NCBI GenBank assembly: GCA_033439255.1
Contig: JAVRDV010000019.1
Location: 1-64,000, forward strand
Reading direction: 5' to 3'
Length of the DNA: 64,000 bases
DNA from: Hericium rajendrae
Taxonomy: Eukaryota > Basidiomycota > Agaricomycetes > Russulales > Hericiaceae
How positions within the stretch are numbered: the first letter of the stretch is position 1; every line of letters begins with the position of its first letter. Positions 1 to 10,956 of the stretch are shown in pieces. The translations under genes were made by a program, and so were the position numbers. The notes below the pieces were generated by a model, which was not told the origin of the DNA, ran no database searches, and saw only the letters and a program-made list of their open reading frames with translations.

Positions 1-2857
1 CCAAATCTGGCGTCCACTACCGCGAGCAGATATCCCCCCGCCTCCTACCACCCCTCCCTCGCCAACGCAGGCACCACCCTCCCCCCACTCCCTATCTCTT
101 CCTCCTCCTCCCTGCCATGGCCATCACATCGCACCTCCAGCTCCCGCGAAGAGCAGTACCCATCACGCCTGTCTGATTCGAAAGATAGGATCGACCGTGA
201 CCCACCACCGCCCCCATCCTCAGCCCACGACATGAAGGAGTCCGAGGAGGGCATGCCTGCCACCTCTGATTTCGTAAAGAAGCTCTACAAGTGCGTGCCC
301 CCTCTTCTGTCTTATCTTCGCGACTGATCAATCGAACCTCTCAGGATGCTCGAGGACACCTCTGTCCAGCACGTTGTCTCATGGGGCCCCCATGGCGACT
401 GCTTTGTCGTTAAGGTCAGTGCATGGCAACTGTGCTTTGCCGTATCTCTAACCCCTTGCTCAGGACATGAACGAGTTCACCAAATCCATCCTCCCCCGCA
501 TGTTCAAGCACTCCAACTTTGCGTCCTTTGTCCGCCAGTTGAACAAATACGATTTCCACAAGGTACGTGCCCCCATCGTTCCATCGCGGCATTTGCCGAC
601 TCCATGCTTCTTCCAGGTTAAGAACACCGACGACAATCAGTTTGGCGAACATGTAATTCTCCAGCGCTTGCATGACTTACCCCCATTAACGCCTTTTCCA
701 GAGTTGGACATTCCGACACCCAGACTTCCACGCCGACCGCCGTGATGCGCTCGAAAACATCAAGCGGAAGGTGCCCGCAGCACGCAAATCGCTACCGTCG
801 CGCGGCACCGGTGCCGCGTCGCCCTCGCCTTCGACGTCGAACAACATCGAGGCGCTGCAGGCGCAGATCGAGCGCCTTTGTCAGACACAGGACGACATGG
901 CCGCGCACATCCGCAATCTCGAGAGCAACTATCAAAACGTGCTCACCGAGATGGTCAACTTTCAGCGCAACATGGCGCAGCAAGACGGCCTCATGCAGAA
1001 CCTGATCAGCTATTTCCTTCAGATGGAGAATGGTCAGTTGACTATTTAAAAACGGACATTTTTTTCTCCCCGCTCCGCCTCGCTCCTGCTTTCGTTTCCC
1101 GCGGTGTATATTCCAGTCGGTTTCGCTGGTACTGTAGATTAGAGCCCGCTTCGGGCGGCTTAATACGGCCACGGAGGGTGTGGTGCAGTCCGGATTTACA
1201 TGTTGTACCAATCTACTTGCGGGAGCTGACTCCCCTTCGAACCACAGGCAAAATGAAAGAAGACATGTCCGCGTCCTTCGCGCCCGACCCGAATCCCTTC
1301 CTGCCCACACAGGAGGCACAGCGCATGATGGGCTCCTACCCTGAGACGGACGTCGCCCGCGCCTCGCTCTTCCAGATGAACGAAATATCGCGCCGCGCCG
1401 AGGTCGCCGGCATGTCCTTCGGCGGCGCGGGAGCGAGCACGAGCACGCAGCCCGCCGAGGCCCCTGCGGCGGGGCCTGGAGCGGCCCAGGCCGCGCCCGC
1501 CGCACAGGCCGCCCCCGACCCGACCCAGGCCCAGCCCGCCACCCCGCCGCCCCCGCGCCCGCCCAGCAGCGCGAGCCGCATCATGGCCGCCGCCGCGGGG
1601 CTCATGGCGCCCGGCGCCGGCGGCACGCCCGAGCGTCCGCTGTCGCGCCAGGACACGCTCGCGCGCATCGAGGAGCTGCAGCGCAACCGCTCCTCGACGC
1701 AGACGCAGGCGCAGGCGGACGACCTCCCCGCGCCGACGCCCGCGCCCGCGGAGCCGGCGGCGCCGATCGCGATGCCCGGCGGCGAGGTGCAGGGGTACCC
1801 GTTTGGCGGGAGCGTGACGCACGAGGGGCTGCAGGTGTTTACGCTGGGGCACCTCATGCCGCGCAGTGGCGTCGAGGACTCGAATGGGAACTGGAGCTTT
1901 GATCCGGCGGCGCTGGGCGGGCTGCTGCCGCTGCCGCTTGCGCCGGAGCCGGAGGAGCGCGTCGGCGAGAGCGAGGCGCGGTTTAGGGGGATGGACCCGG
2001 GGCCGGCGTATGCGGGGGGCAGTGCGAGCGGGGCGAGTGGGAGTGGGGTGGGGAGGCCGCCGAGCGCGCAGACGTTGAGGGTGAGGCGGAGCGCGTTTGT
2101 GCCGGGGTGGGCGGTGCCGCCGCGGGTGTTGCTCGTCGAGGACGACGCGGTGAGCCGGAAGCTGTCGAGCAAGTTTTTGCAGGTGTTTGGGTGCGCGATC
2201 GATGTTGCCGTCGATGGCGTCGGCGCCGTGAACAAGATGAACCTCGAGAAGTACGATCTTGTGCTCATGGTGCGTGTATCTCTTGTCTGTGGGGGCAGAT
2301 GCTGACGGAGGTGAAGGACATCGTGATGCCGAAGCTGGACGGGGTGTCGGCGACGTCGCTGATCCGCCAGTTCGACCATATGACGCCGATCATCTCCATG
2401 ACGAGCAACTCGAAACCAAACGAGATCATGACCTACTACCACTCCGGTACGTCAACACCATCCCGCGCCGCGGCCCGTCTGACGCGTGCGCGCAGGCATG
2501 AACGACATCCTCCCCAAGCCGTTCACGAAAGAGGGCCTGCTCGAGATGCTCGAGAAGCACCTCATGCACCTCAAGGTGATCCAGCAGATGTCGCGCTTTC
2601 CGCGCGCGGTCGGCATCCCGCCGCTGAGCGACGCGGCGCTCGACCAGGCGCTCGTGCAGCCGTCGACGCCGCTCGGCGACGACGAGGGCAAGATCAACCC
2701 GCTCGCGGGCATGGGGCTCAGCGACGAGCAGTACGCGATGATCCTGCAGGGCCTCGTGAGCGGCGACGCGGGCGCGGGCATGTCCGCGAAGCGCGCGCTC
2801 GACGACGGCGAGGACGCGCGCGACGGGAAGCGCGGGCGCTTCGAGATCGTCGAGTAG
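1..2857 (+). CDS. SKN7: SKN7/Prr1-type response regulator transcription factor, 5' end outside window
   Basis: Nuclear stress-response regulator combining an HSF-type DNA-binding domain with a phospho-receiver domain. Frame 1 is open from base 1, so the gene starts upstream of the window. Exons read as 1-290, 345-414, 464-562, 617-652, 702-1032, 1248-2269, 2317-2446 and 2496-2857. The HSF fold is clear ([31 protein letters not shown]). A coiled coil follows (about 840-1030), then a long Ala/Pro/Gln-rich linker. The receiver domain ([14 protein letters not shown] ... [13 protein letters not shown] ... SMTSN ... ILPKPF) has the acidic pair, phospho-Asp, Ser/Thr and Lys expected of an active receiver. 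By family it receives phosphate from a histidine kinase/phosphotransfer relay. Intron 2270-2316 falls exactly before the phospho-accepting Asp. The C-terminal tail is rich in Asp and Arg. Identification is firm; the N-terminus is unseen. Confidence 0.93.
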
Positions 2858-3380
2858 GGCGTCTGCTTGCCTGTGTGTGTGTGTTACGTTATTTGCTCAT
2901 AGTCTTCCGGATTTCTCAGCGCGTCCCCCACCGTTTGTGCGTCGTAATTCCCCCCGCTCATGTTCTGCATTCGCCGCTCTATGCATCTTTACCTGTCGTC
3001 AACTGTATATCTCGCCATGCGCTGTGTATTCTGTCTGACCGCCTGCGGCCGCTCGCCCTATATTATGCCTCGTTCGGTGGGGTCCGTGGATGGAAATGTA
3101 TCCAGTATTCAAACGCAATTTATAGAAGATTTTTTTTGGACCGTATGGGAGGGGAAGGCGAGGCATGGCGACGCGCTATGGCTTGGTGGATGCTGCGGGA
3201 TATCTGCAGCGTGTCCGTAACCGCCATGCTCAGCACGGCTGCATCCTTACTCATGCGGATCACTACCGGCGAGAGGGGGCCGTAGAGGGGGAATAGCCAA
3301 CACAACGCAACGCTGCGCATGCAGGGTCGCATAAAGGCGCTTGGGGAAATGATCCAGCGATGGTGCCCAGCGCTACATAC
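2858..3380. other. intergenic, SKN7 3' region up to transposon
   Basis: Presumed 3' UTR of SKN7 and flank of the Plavaka element. It contains a GT-rich stretch just after the stop. I see no credible gene; short open frames here lack codon character. Confidence 0.6.
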
Positions 3381-3408
3381 TGCTGTCGGAAAATTTGATC
3401 CGACATTA
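3381..3408 (+). repeat. left terminal inverted repeat of Plavaka element
   Basis: 28 bp, starting TGCTGTCGGAAAATTTGATC and ending CGACATTA; identical to the reverse complement of 11626-11653. It contains its own inverted repeat (TGTCGG - 10 nt - CCGACA), so each end could fold into a hairpin. Confidence 0.95.
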
Positions 3409-3756
3409 AAATCCCCTGATGTACATAATCCGATTATAATCTAGATTGACGGGATTACAAATACGATTTGAATCTCGGTGGGAGGAACTGAATATACCGG
3501 GAGTGATCATAATCCTCGGATCAGATCTCGCAACCCTCGGATAAGATCTTAATGAGGTAAGAATGTCATTAAGATGTCAGGCGCCTCAAAGTGCATCAGA
3601 TATCTGATAGAAGAGCTCGATTTTCAGCCTTCCTGTGAATGCTACTGCCTCGCGGTACTCACCACAACCCGCCACATACGTCTTCCCCTTCAGTTCCACT
3701 CACGGTGTAAGTCGCAGCGATACCACTGTCTGTAAATTCTTGTTTTTTTTTAGATC
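3409..3756. other. left subterminal region and transposase 5' leader
   Basis: AT-rich stretch with GATTATAATC and GGGATTACAAAT motifs that echo the GGTTACAATC repeats at the right end; such subterminal copies are typical transposase-binding sites in CACTA-like elements. A polypyrimidine tract ending in TTTTTTTTAG lies just before the ATG at 3757, possibly the end of a 5' UTR intron. Confidence 0.5.
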
Positions 3757-6700
3757 ATGGCGACATCCTCGAGCAAGTCTAAGCGGAAGCGTGCAGACTC
3801 GGGCGGAAACACCTGCCCGATATGCCACCAGCCAGTCAAGGCGAAAGGAATGGGCGCTCACAAAAAGGCCTGCGCGAAGAGGAAAAAACTCGCCGACGAC
3901 ATGCAGACATGGGAGGAGTCAGTAGGAAACCAGATAGAGGAGGGTGAGTTTCATTTAAATTGACTTTCTGCCAGACGTGCGCGGACGTCCAGGTGATATC
4001 TGATCCAATTGATTTACAGATACTATCCGTTCAGCTCACGGAGTTAATCGTGGGTTTGCGACGGAAAATGTCGCAGGACCTTCATTCGCGCCGGAGGTAG
4101 ATGTCGGGCCTTCGGTCATGCCGGATCCCTTCGATGCCGGTCCAGGTATGTGCTAATAGCCTATATCGTCCTGATTGCGCACTTACTTGACTTCATCACA
4201 ATCAGCCATAACAGTCGGACAGGACGAGCCAGACGTCATTGCCGAGCCAGACGTCTTGGGCCAAGACCAAGATGTACAGCTGGATGATATACGTACGATC
4301 TATCATCCCAGCAGCGGGAAAGCGACAGAGACCAAGCGCTTCGAGGAGTATGGCCGAGCTGCAGACAACGAAAAGTTAGCAGCCGAATCGCTCTCGGACC
4401 CGGAGCCTTGGAAGCCGTTCTTCCCATCGCTCCAGGACTTCAATTTCGCGGAGGTCGCTTTGGATGGAAATCTCACTCGCGATCAGTGCGAGCGCCTGAT
4501 CACCATCATCAACACTTGTGTCCAAGGCCGAGACACCTTCAACATGAAGAACTACGCGGATCTTGTGTCAATGTGGCAGCGCGCATCAGAGAAGTTGACT
4601 GGGGTGCGTCTTACTATATTGTTGCTTGCTCGAACCACTAATTTAAGGTAAAGATCTAGATCCAAACGACGACCATCACAGCGCCCTGGGATGGCGAGGA
4701 TCAAGAGTTCGAGATGCATTTTCGGCCGCTCTGGGACTGGGCGACCGATCTGTTACAGGATGCGCGACTGGCGCCCCATTTCGTATGGGATGCGCGAAAG
4801 ATGTTCAAGTTCAACGGCCAGTCATTTATTAGGTTTATTAACGAGCCGTGGACCGCAAATGACTTTTGGGATATCCAAGTAGGCATTACATGTACTCTTG
4901 TCGTCATTTTTATCTATAATTCATATTATGTTTGTACTATCAATATAGTCGAAACTCCCCGAAGGAGCGAAGCCCTTGTGTTTCCTCCTGTACGCCGACA
5001 AGTCGCAGCTTTCGTCATTTGGCACCGAAAAAGGCTATCCCGTGATAGCGCGCTGTGCAAACCTCCCGGTCGAGATTCGCAATGGAAATGGCCTTGGCGG
5101 CGGTCGCGTTGTTGGATGGCTCCCGGTTGTAAGTGAACTTCGTCGCGTCGCGTCGAAGATCGTGGTGTACTCGATTCAGAGGCTTACTTTTTTGTTTTTT
5201 TGACAGGTTCCTGAGGATGCGTCGAAGACGGGCACAAAGCACGCTAACTTCAAGCGTGTCGTCTGGCACACAGCGTTCTACGAACTCCTAGAGTCGATCG
5301 AGTTGCATTCAAAAACCGGATGCTGGTTTCAATGCGCCGATGGTGTCACTCGGCACCTTTTCCCATGCATCATTATCTTGTCTGCGGACTTAGAGGAACA
5401 GTACGTCATCTCACGCCATTCGTATTAGATAGCACTGTTGACCAAGGCTCTGGATGGTGTAGATGGATCATGGCATTGACACGAGGCTTCAAGAGCAAGC
5501 GCCCCTGTCCTGTTTGCCTGGTAAAACCGGAGGAACTTTCTGATTTAACTCAATCCTATGAGGCTCGGACTGCGACAAAGACCCAGGAAACTATCGCGAA
5601 AGCGCGTGCAGCGCGCACTCGGAAAGATGCTGAGGCAATATTGAAGGCGGAGGGCCTTCGGGATATCGATGTAAGTCCTTTTGTTAATAATAGACATTCA
5701 TTTTCGAGACTGATTTAAAGCCTTTACACTCCAGAATGTATTCTGGAAGATCAACAATTCGGATCCCTACCACGCGCTCAGCTTCGACCGCATGCACGCC
5801 TATAATGGCGGTCTCTTCGAGGATCATCTCTGGGAGATCTTTAAGGAGACTATTCAGGATATGGGCAGTGCAGCGGCTGCTGCATTCGAACAGCGGTACG
5901 TGGAGAAGCTGCCAAGACGTGATTTTCTCTCATTAAATTTCATTGAACTATTCATAGGATGGCTCGTATGCCTAGCTGGAGCGAGCTAACTCGCTTCAAG
6001 AATGTCCTGTCAGTCACGTTCTCTGACGCCGGGAAGTACGAGGATATAGGAAAGGTATGTGAACCTCCCCGCAACACCTTACGTGTTAGATGACAGTTAA
6101 CTCGATTTTGCTAGATCATTGTATTCGGTGCCTACGGCAGCATCAAACGGGACAGACACTCGCCCGCTTGGGCTTTGTTGCGCTGTCTCAGAAGTTTCAG
6201 CATACTGGACACTTACATGGCATTTGAGGTGCATACGGAAGAAACAATCGCAGCTGGTCGTCAAGAGCTGCAAAAGTTTGGAGAACTCGTGACGGTAAGT
6301 TTTAGTTGTACCTGCTATAGTTGAATTACTTGCTCACGACACCTTCAGCAATACAGAGCACTCACTCCCGCGGCAGAGAAGAACTGGGACTTTCCCAAGA
6401 TGCATTGGCATCTTCACTCCTTCGACAATGTCGAAGAGAAAGGCGTAACTCGGGTCTTCAACACCAAGCCAAACGAGAAGCTGCATGGGCCGCTCCGGAA
6501 ATTCTACTTGCGTCAGACCAACAAGAAAGATGTTGGTCCTCAGGTACGTGCAACAGACGGTTCTCAGTTCATTGCGCTAATCGTTCGACAGATTCTCAAA
6601 CTTGATCATTGCGACTTCATAGCGAAGTACTTCCGAGAATGTATGGCACACGCGGAGGAGCAGGCTGCCGCTGCCGCTGCTCGTGATGCTGACGATTCAG

Positions 6701-7465
6701 ACGAGATTAGTGCAGCCATCATGCGGAAGAAGAAGTCTCGCCGGTTCTTCGCGGAGAACATCGTCTTTGGTTCGCAAAGGCCCTCGTGTAGTTTCGAAGA
6801 CCTGGAGGCGAAGCAGTCCCCCAATCCCGAGGACACAGCCATCTTTATCCGGTTTCGAAAGCGCTTGGCAACGTGGCTCACTGCCAGCTTCCCGAACTAT
6901 GGTATCCCTCTTCCCGACGGGCCTAGAGGCGTCGTCTTTGATAAGACAGACACAGTACGTACTGATTTATTCGTTTATACTTACTACTTGCTTGCACGCA
7001 TGCTTATTGACAATATCCAACTAGATACAGGAGTACCAGCTCTTGAAGGTCACTTACGAGTCTATGGTTGACTGGAGAGCCAAGACCGACTACCTGCGCT
7101 GTAGTCCGCTGTTCCATGGTTCGCCCCGCCGCGACTTCGTTATCGTCGACACGATCAGGGGCAACATCTTTGGCCAGTTGCTCTTCATGTTTACATGCGA
7201 AGTCGGAGACACCACGTACCCCCTGGTGCTATTGCGTCCTTTCGATCCTATTCCTATAGCAGGGGCAGTCAGCCAGAAGGACCAAGAGCTAGATATCTAT
7301 CGAGTCAAGCCTCGTGAGTCTACAGAATTTTTCTTTGCAAGATCGATCATTCGCGGCGCGCTTCTCGCCGAAGCAAACCCGCAGCCGGCCAATGACCGTT
7401 GTGTGGTGGACACGCTGGATCCGGATATGTTCCTTCGACTACGGCGCATTAAAGACTTGCGATGA
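3757..7465 (+). CDS. Plavaka transposase
   Basis: Catalyses excision and integration of the element. Exons: 3757-3943, 4020-4145, 4206-4603, 4660-4878, 4949-5128, 5207-5400, 5463-5670, 5735-5895, 5958-6054, 6115-6294, 6349-6543, 6592-6954 and 7025-7465, giving 982 aa with every junction in phase. The N-terminus is basic (SKSKRKR) with a zinc-binding CxxC-x11-H-x3-C at residues 20-39. The middle has the family core (CFLLYADKSQLSSFG, CIIILSADLEEQ, RPCPVCLV, SDPYHALSFDRMHAYNGGLF, NTKPNEKLHGPLR). The C-terminal part (LFGQ-like, STEFFFARSIIRGALL) also fits. Acidic residues in SADLEEQ and around DRMHAY are candidates for the RNase-H-fold active site. For the last intron, acceptors at 7025 and 7031 both keep frame. 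The family call comes from remembered motif patterns, not a search. Confidence 0.88.
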
Positions 7466-7609
7466 TGCTTTCAGAGTCCAATGCATGTTTTATCATCACT
7501 CGTGACATTAGCTGCTTACTTTGCTTGAATTTTAGTTGTCGTTGATTACTCATTTGCAGCCCCGTGAGCCAGTCAGACCTGCTTGTGCTCATATTCAGAC
7601 GGCGCGCTC

Positions 7610-8520
7610 TATCTCAGACCAGGACGGGTCAACGTGCCTCCGTGGAGGCATGCAGATATTCGTCAAGACCTTTGCGCCCGACGACAAGCGTGGACTGGCG
7701 CACCTCTGCGGAGGCATGCAGATCCTCATCGAGATCCTTGCGCTTGACAACCAGAACGGGTCGACGTGCCTCCATAGCGGTATGCAGATCTTTGTACTCA
7801 TTAACCAGGACGGGTCAGTGCGCCTCTGTGGAGGCATGCAGATCTTCGTCAAGATCCTTGTGCCCAACAACCACGACAGGTCGGCGTGCCTCCGTAGAGG
7901 CATGCAGATCTTCGTCAAGATCTCCGCATCCGACGCCAAACATGAACTGGCGTGCATCCGTGACGGTATGCAGATCTTCGTTGAGACTCTTTACTAAATG
8001 CGCTCGACGACCAGGACGGGTCGACGCGCCTCCATGGCGGTATGCAGATCTTCGTCAAAATCCCTGCGCTCAACAACCACGACGGGTCGGCGTGCCTCCG
8101 TAGAGGCATGCAGATCTTCGTCAAGATCTCTGCACCCGATAACGAACATGGACTGGCATGCCTCCGTGACGGTATGCAGATCTTCGTTAAGACTCTTTAC
8201 TAAATGCGCTCAACAGTCGACATGCCTCCATGGCGGTATGCAGATCTTCGTCAAGATCCCTGCGCTCAACAACCACGACGGGCCGGTGTGCCTCCGTGGA
8301 GGCATGCAGATCTTTGTCAAGACCTTGCGCTCAGGTCGGCGCAATGCAGATGTTCGTCAAAATCTGTGCGCTCGACGACCAGGATGCCTCCGCGGTAGCA
8401 TGCAAATCTTTGTTCAGATCTTCGCTCACACTATCAATACCGAACAGGACGATAAGGCGAAGACCCAGGACAAGGTCTAGATGCTGCAGCTCCATGAAGG
8501 TATGCAGATTTTCATGAAGA
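7610..8520 (+). repeat. minisatellite encoding the polyubiquitin junction, 14 copies
   Basis: Tandem units, mostly 66 bp, each centred on a variant of GGCATGCAGATCTTCGTCAA. ATGCAG-type cores start at 7650, 7716, 7782, 7836, 7902, 7968, 8042, 8108, 8174, 8238, 8304, 8344, 8400 and 8502. Read on the + strand, the best copies give CLRGGMQIFVKT, which equals the end of one ubiquitin (LRGG) joined to the start of the next (MQIFVKT). Between cores lies a variable stretch such as LAPDDQDGSTCL. Reading stays open through the first six copies (7536-7997), then shifts, so the array as a whole is not one protein. Two longer blocks (from about 7960 and about 8166) repeat the phrase TTTACTAAATGCGCTC, which suggests higher-order duplication. 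Confidence 0.85.
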
Positions 8521-9048
8521 TCTTACACTCGCCGTCAAGCCCATCTAACGGACAACGCTCCGACATAGTGATTGAACTACCTCATCGCCCACACGCTCGA
8601 TTGCATGCGACATCAGTCTCTTGACAGGAAGCCTATATATGTAAGTGCTCCCTCGAGTAATTGACATGTTTTATACGTCTAACTAATGCACGAAATGCAT
8701 TTCGCTTCCCACAGGAAGTCGTAACGACTCAAATTCAATTGGGGGCTGCGCGCCTCAAGTCAGAGATGATCAAAGAAGCATGATCGTGGCTCCTTTCTAT
8801 GAGATGCGTAATTGGCCTGCCGGTTTGTTCGCTGAATCCTCATGGTATCAGTGCTCACAACCTTGTTTGTTTTCTTATTGTAGACGTACGACTTACACAG
8901 GCGGCGCCGGAACTCATTTTAGCAGTGTTGAGCAGACGCTCGTCTAACTATCAGTATATAAGCACTCGCGTGAGTCGGCTTCCAACTGCAGGATCCTTCC
9001 ATGCCTCTCATCCCTTTACATCTGATTCACTTTACCTTCGAATCGCTC
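8521..9048. other. spacer between the repeat array and the second transposon gene
   Basis: No gene seen. Holds GTAAGT...CCACAG-like splice signals (8641-8715), which could form a 5' UTR intron, and the promoter of the downstream gene. Confidence 0.4.
8955..8962 (+). promoter_or_regulatory. TATA box of the second transposon gene
   Basis: TATATAAG lies 94 bp before the ATG at 9049 and 46 bp before an in-frame ATG at 9001. Transcription would start near 8985-8990, leaving the 9001 ATG very close to the cap and favouring 9049. Confidence 0.5.
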
Positions 9049-10956
9049 ATGTCTTCTGAATCAGAGTCTGAGGGTCCAGAAACTTTCGAGGAAGTCCCTA
9101 TCCCTAACGACGGGGGCTCCGACGAGGACTCTGACGAGGAGCCCAACCCAAGACTTGACCCCGTTCAGCAGCTTATCGACGCGGCTCCCATCCGGATGCC
9201 GGCTGCAGGTGCGCCGAGGGATGAAGTCGACAAGGTGAGCCATGTTCCCGTCCTTGCGCGATGGCTCACTAATTCGTTACAGGCTTTGCAACTGTCTCAG
9301 CTGCGCTCTCAATCCTTGAACTCGACCCTGCGCGACTTGAAGATCAAGTACGACGAGCTACAAGTTAAGTACAAGGCTCTCGACAAGGCAACTTCGAAGA
9401 AGGGTCGTTCCATCAAGGCGAAGCAGTCTGAAATGGAGAAGGACATAAGAGAGCAAGCACAGCAGTACTGCCTTTGCATAGATCTCTTTATCAACCAAGC
9501 GCACTTCAAGAACCCGAGACCCGCAGGTGTTTTATCCACTGATATGATCCGCTTCGAGAACGAGGAGGCTGGCCGACTTGGCCAGATCGCGGAGATCTAC
9601 GAGTTCATGCCGGAGAGGCTTCACGAAGCGATGCAATTTCGTCCTGATTTTGGCAAGGTGGTGAGTGCTTCCAATGACCCTCTTGAGCGCTCGCGTTAAC
9701 GGCTACCGCGTCTTTTGAATAGTTCAACGACGGGCATAGAAAGCAGCGCTCTTCTGCCTTCAATCGCATTCGTACTATGGCTCCCGGAGTGCTCGGTCTA
9801 CAAACCGCAGACCTGCAAGATTCGGAAATGCGAGAGGCTTGCACCGAGCTGGTGAAGCGACTGGGTCGCCAAACCGTCAGCTCCACCGATAAGGGCAAGC
9901 CGATCTACTCGTATGACATCTTGCCTCCCATTCTCTTCCCTGAGTTGAAGTCTGTCCTCGCGGACGGGTCATCTAACCCCTTGGTCTTTCAGTCTGAGGT
10001 CCTTGCAAGGGTGAGTTCCTCCCTGTCAGTTTAAGTCTTATCGCTCTACTGACTCTAGTACATCATAGATTTTGCGCATCACGTTTTTCGGCCCAGGATC
10101 GCTGATCGCGCGACCGACGGTCCCGCAGTCAAAGGCCACTGTGGGTGACAAGTGGGATATTCGCGAAACCACTCCTGGGATGATCGCGTTTGCAGCCGTT
10201 GCAGTGCGCTTTCCATTCTTGATTGCGGTAGATTCCCAGCTGAGCTCTCTTTGCAAACAGGCTCGATTCATTTGCTCACACGACATTGAATTCCGCTCGC
10301 GAAAGGGAGATCACACAGGCATCGACTACAAGCACGACTTCTTGTTTTACAAGCGCATGATTCTCCATGGCATGGCCACCGGAAATCAACCGGACAAAGA
10401 TCTATTCGGATGGTTTAATGAACAGGTCGGCTTGAAACCTCGCACCCGTCCATCCACCACGCCGTCTGCACCAGCCACCGAAGCTCCCGCACGCAGTCTC
10501 AGCCCCGCGTCCCAACTATTCTCGCAGGTCATGTCGGGATTCAACCGGGCCACGACGATTCGTGGGACCGACGAGGACGAGGAGGATGAAGAGCTGTCTT
10601 ACGAAGACGTGCCAGAGGCGGGCAGATTGGCCTCGCAGGCCCCTCAGCCAGTCCCGCATGTCTCGTCGTCGCGTAGAGCCCCGGCCGTCAGCAGCAGCGC
10701 CAATGCTAGCGCCAGCACCAGCGCCAACGTCAGCGCACACAGTGACACACACTTTGTCACTGCAGCTGCAACTGCAGCATCCGCACCTGGCACCCTAGCT
10801 CAATTGGCACCTGCGACCGACGAAGAACCTCGTAGCAAGTCACGTAAGAAGGCTGGGGGGAAGCGGACAGTCCAACCGGTGCAGGACCAGCCAGTAGAGA
10901 AGCCAGCGCCGCGTGCGACACGGTCCAAGACGGCGCGCGGAGGGAAAAAGGTGTGA
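9049..10956 (+). CDS. transposon-associated accessory protein (DUF6698-like)
   Basis: Function unknown; proteins of this kind recur beside basidiomycete Plavaka/KDZ-type elements. Exons: 9049-9234, 9283-9660, 9723-10010, 10069-10203 and 10261-10956 (560 aa). The N-terminus is very acidic (MSSESESEGPETFEEV) and is followed by a coiled coil (residues about 62-120). A conserved core holds MRFEN-like, PGVLGL, ILRITFFGPGSL, TTPGMIAFAAVAARF, HTGIDYKHDFLFYK and MILHG. The C-terminus is low complexity: acidic, then Ser/Ala-rich, then basic (RSKSRKKAGGKR, RATRSKTARGGKKV), as in nuclear DNA-binding tails. Intron 10204-10260 is 57 nt and free of stops, so a retained form would add 19 residues. The DUF6698 label is from memory of the family pattern. 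An alternative start at 9001 is in frame. Confidence 0.72.

Noticed and set aside
7998-8480. Protein-coding gene across the second half of the repeat array
   Set aside because: Long open frame exists only because the repeat lacks stops in that frame; it does not encode the ubiquitin-like reading over most of its length.
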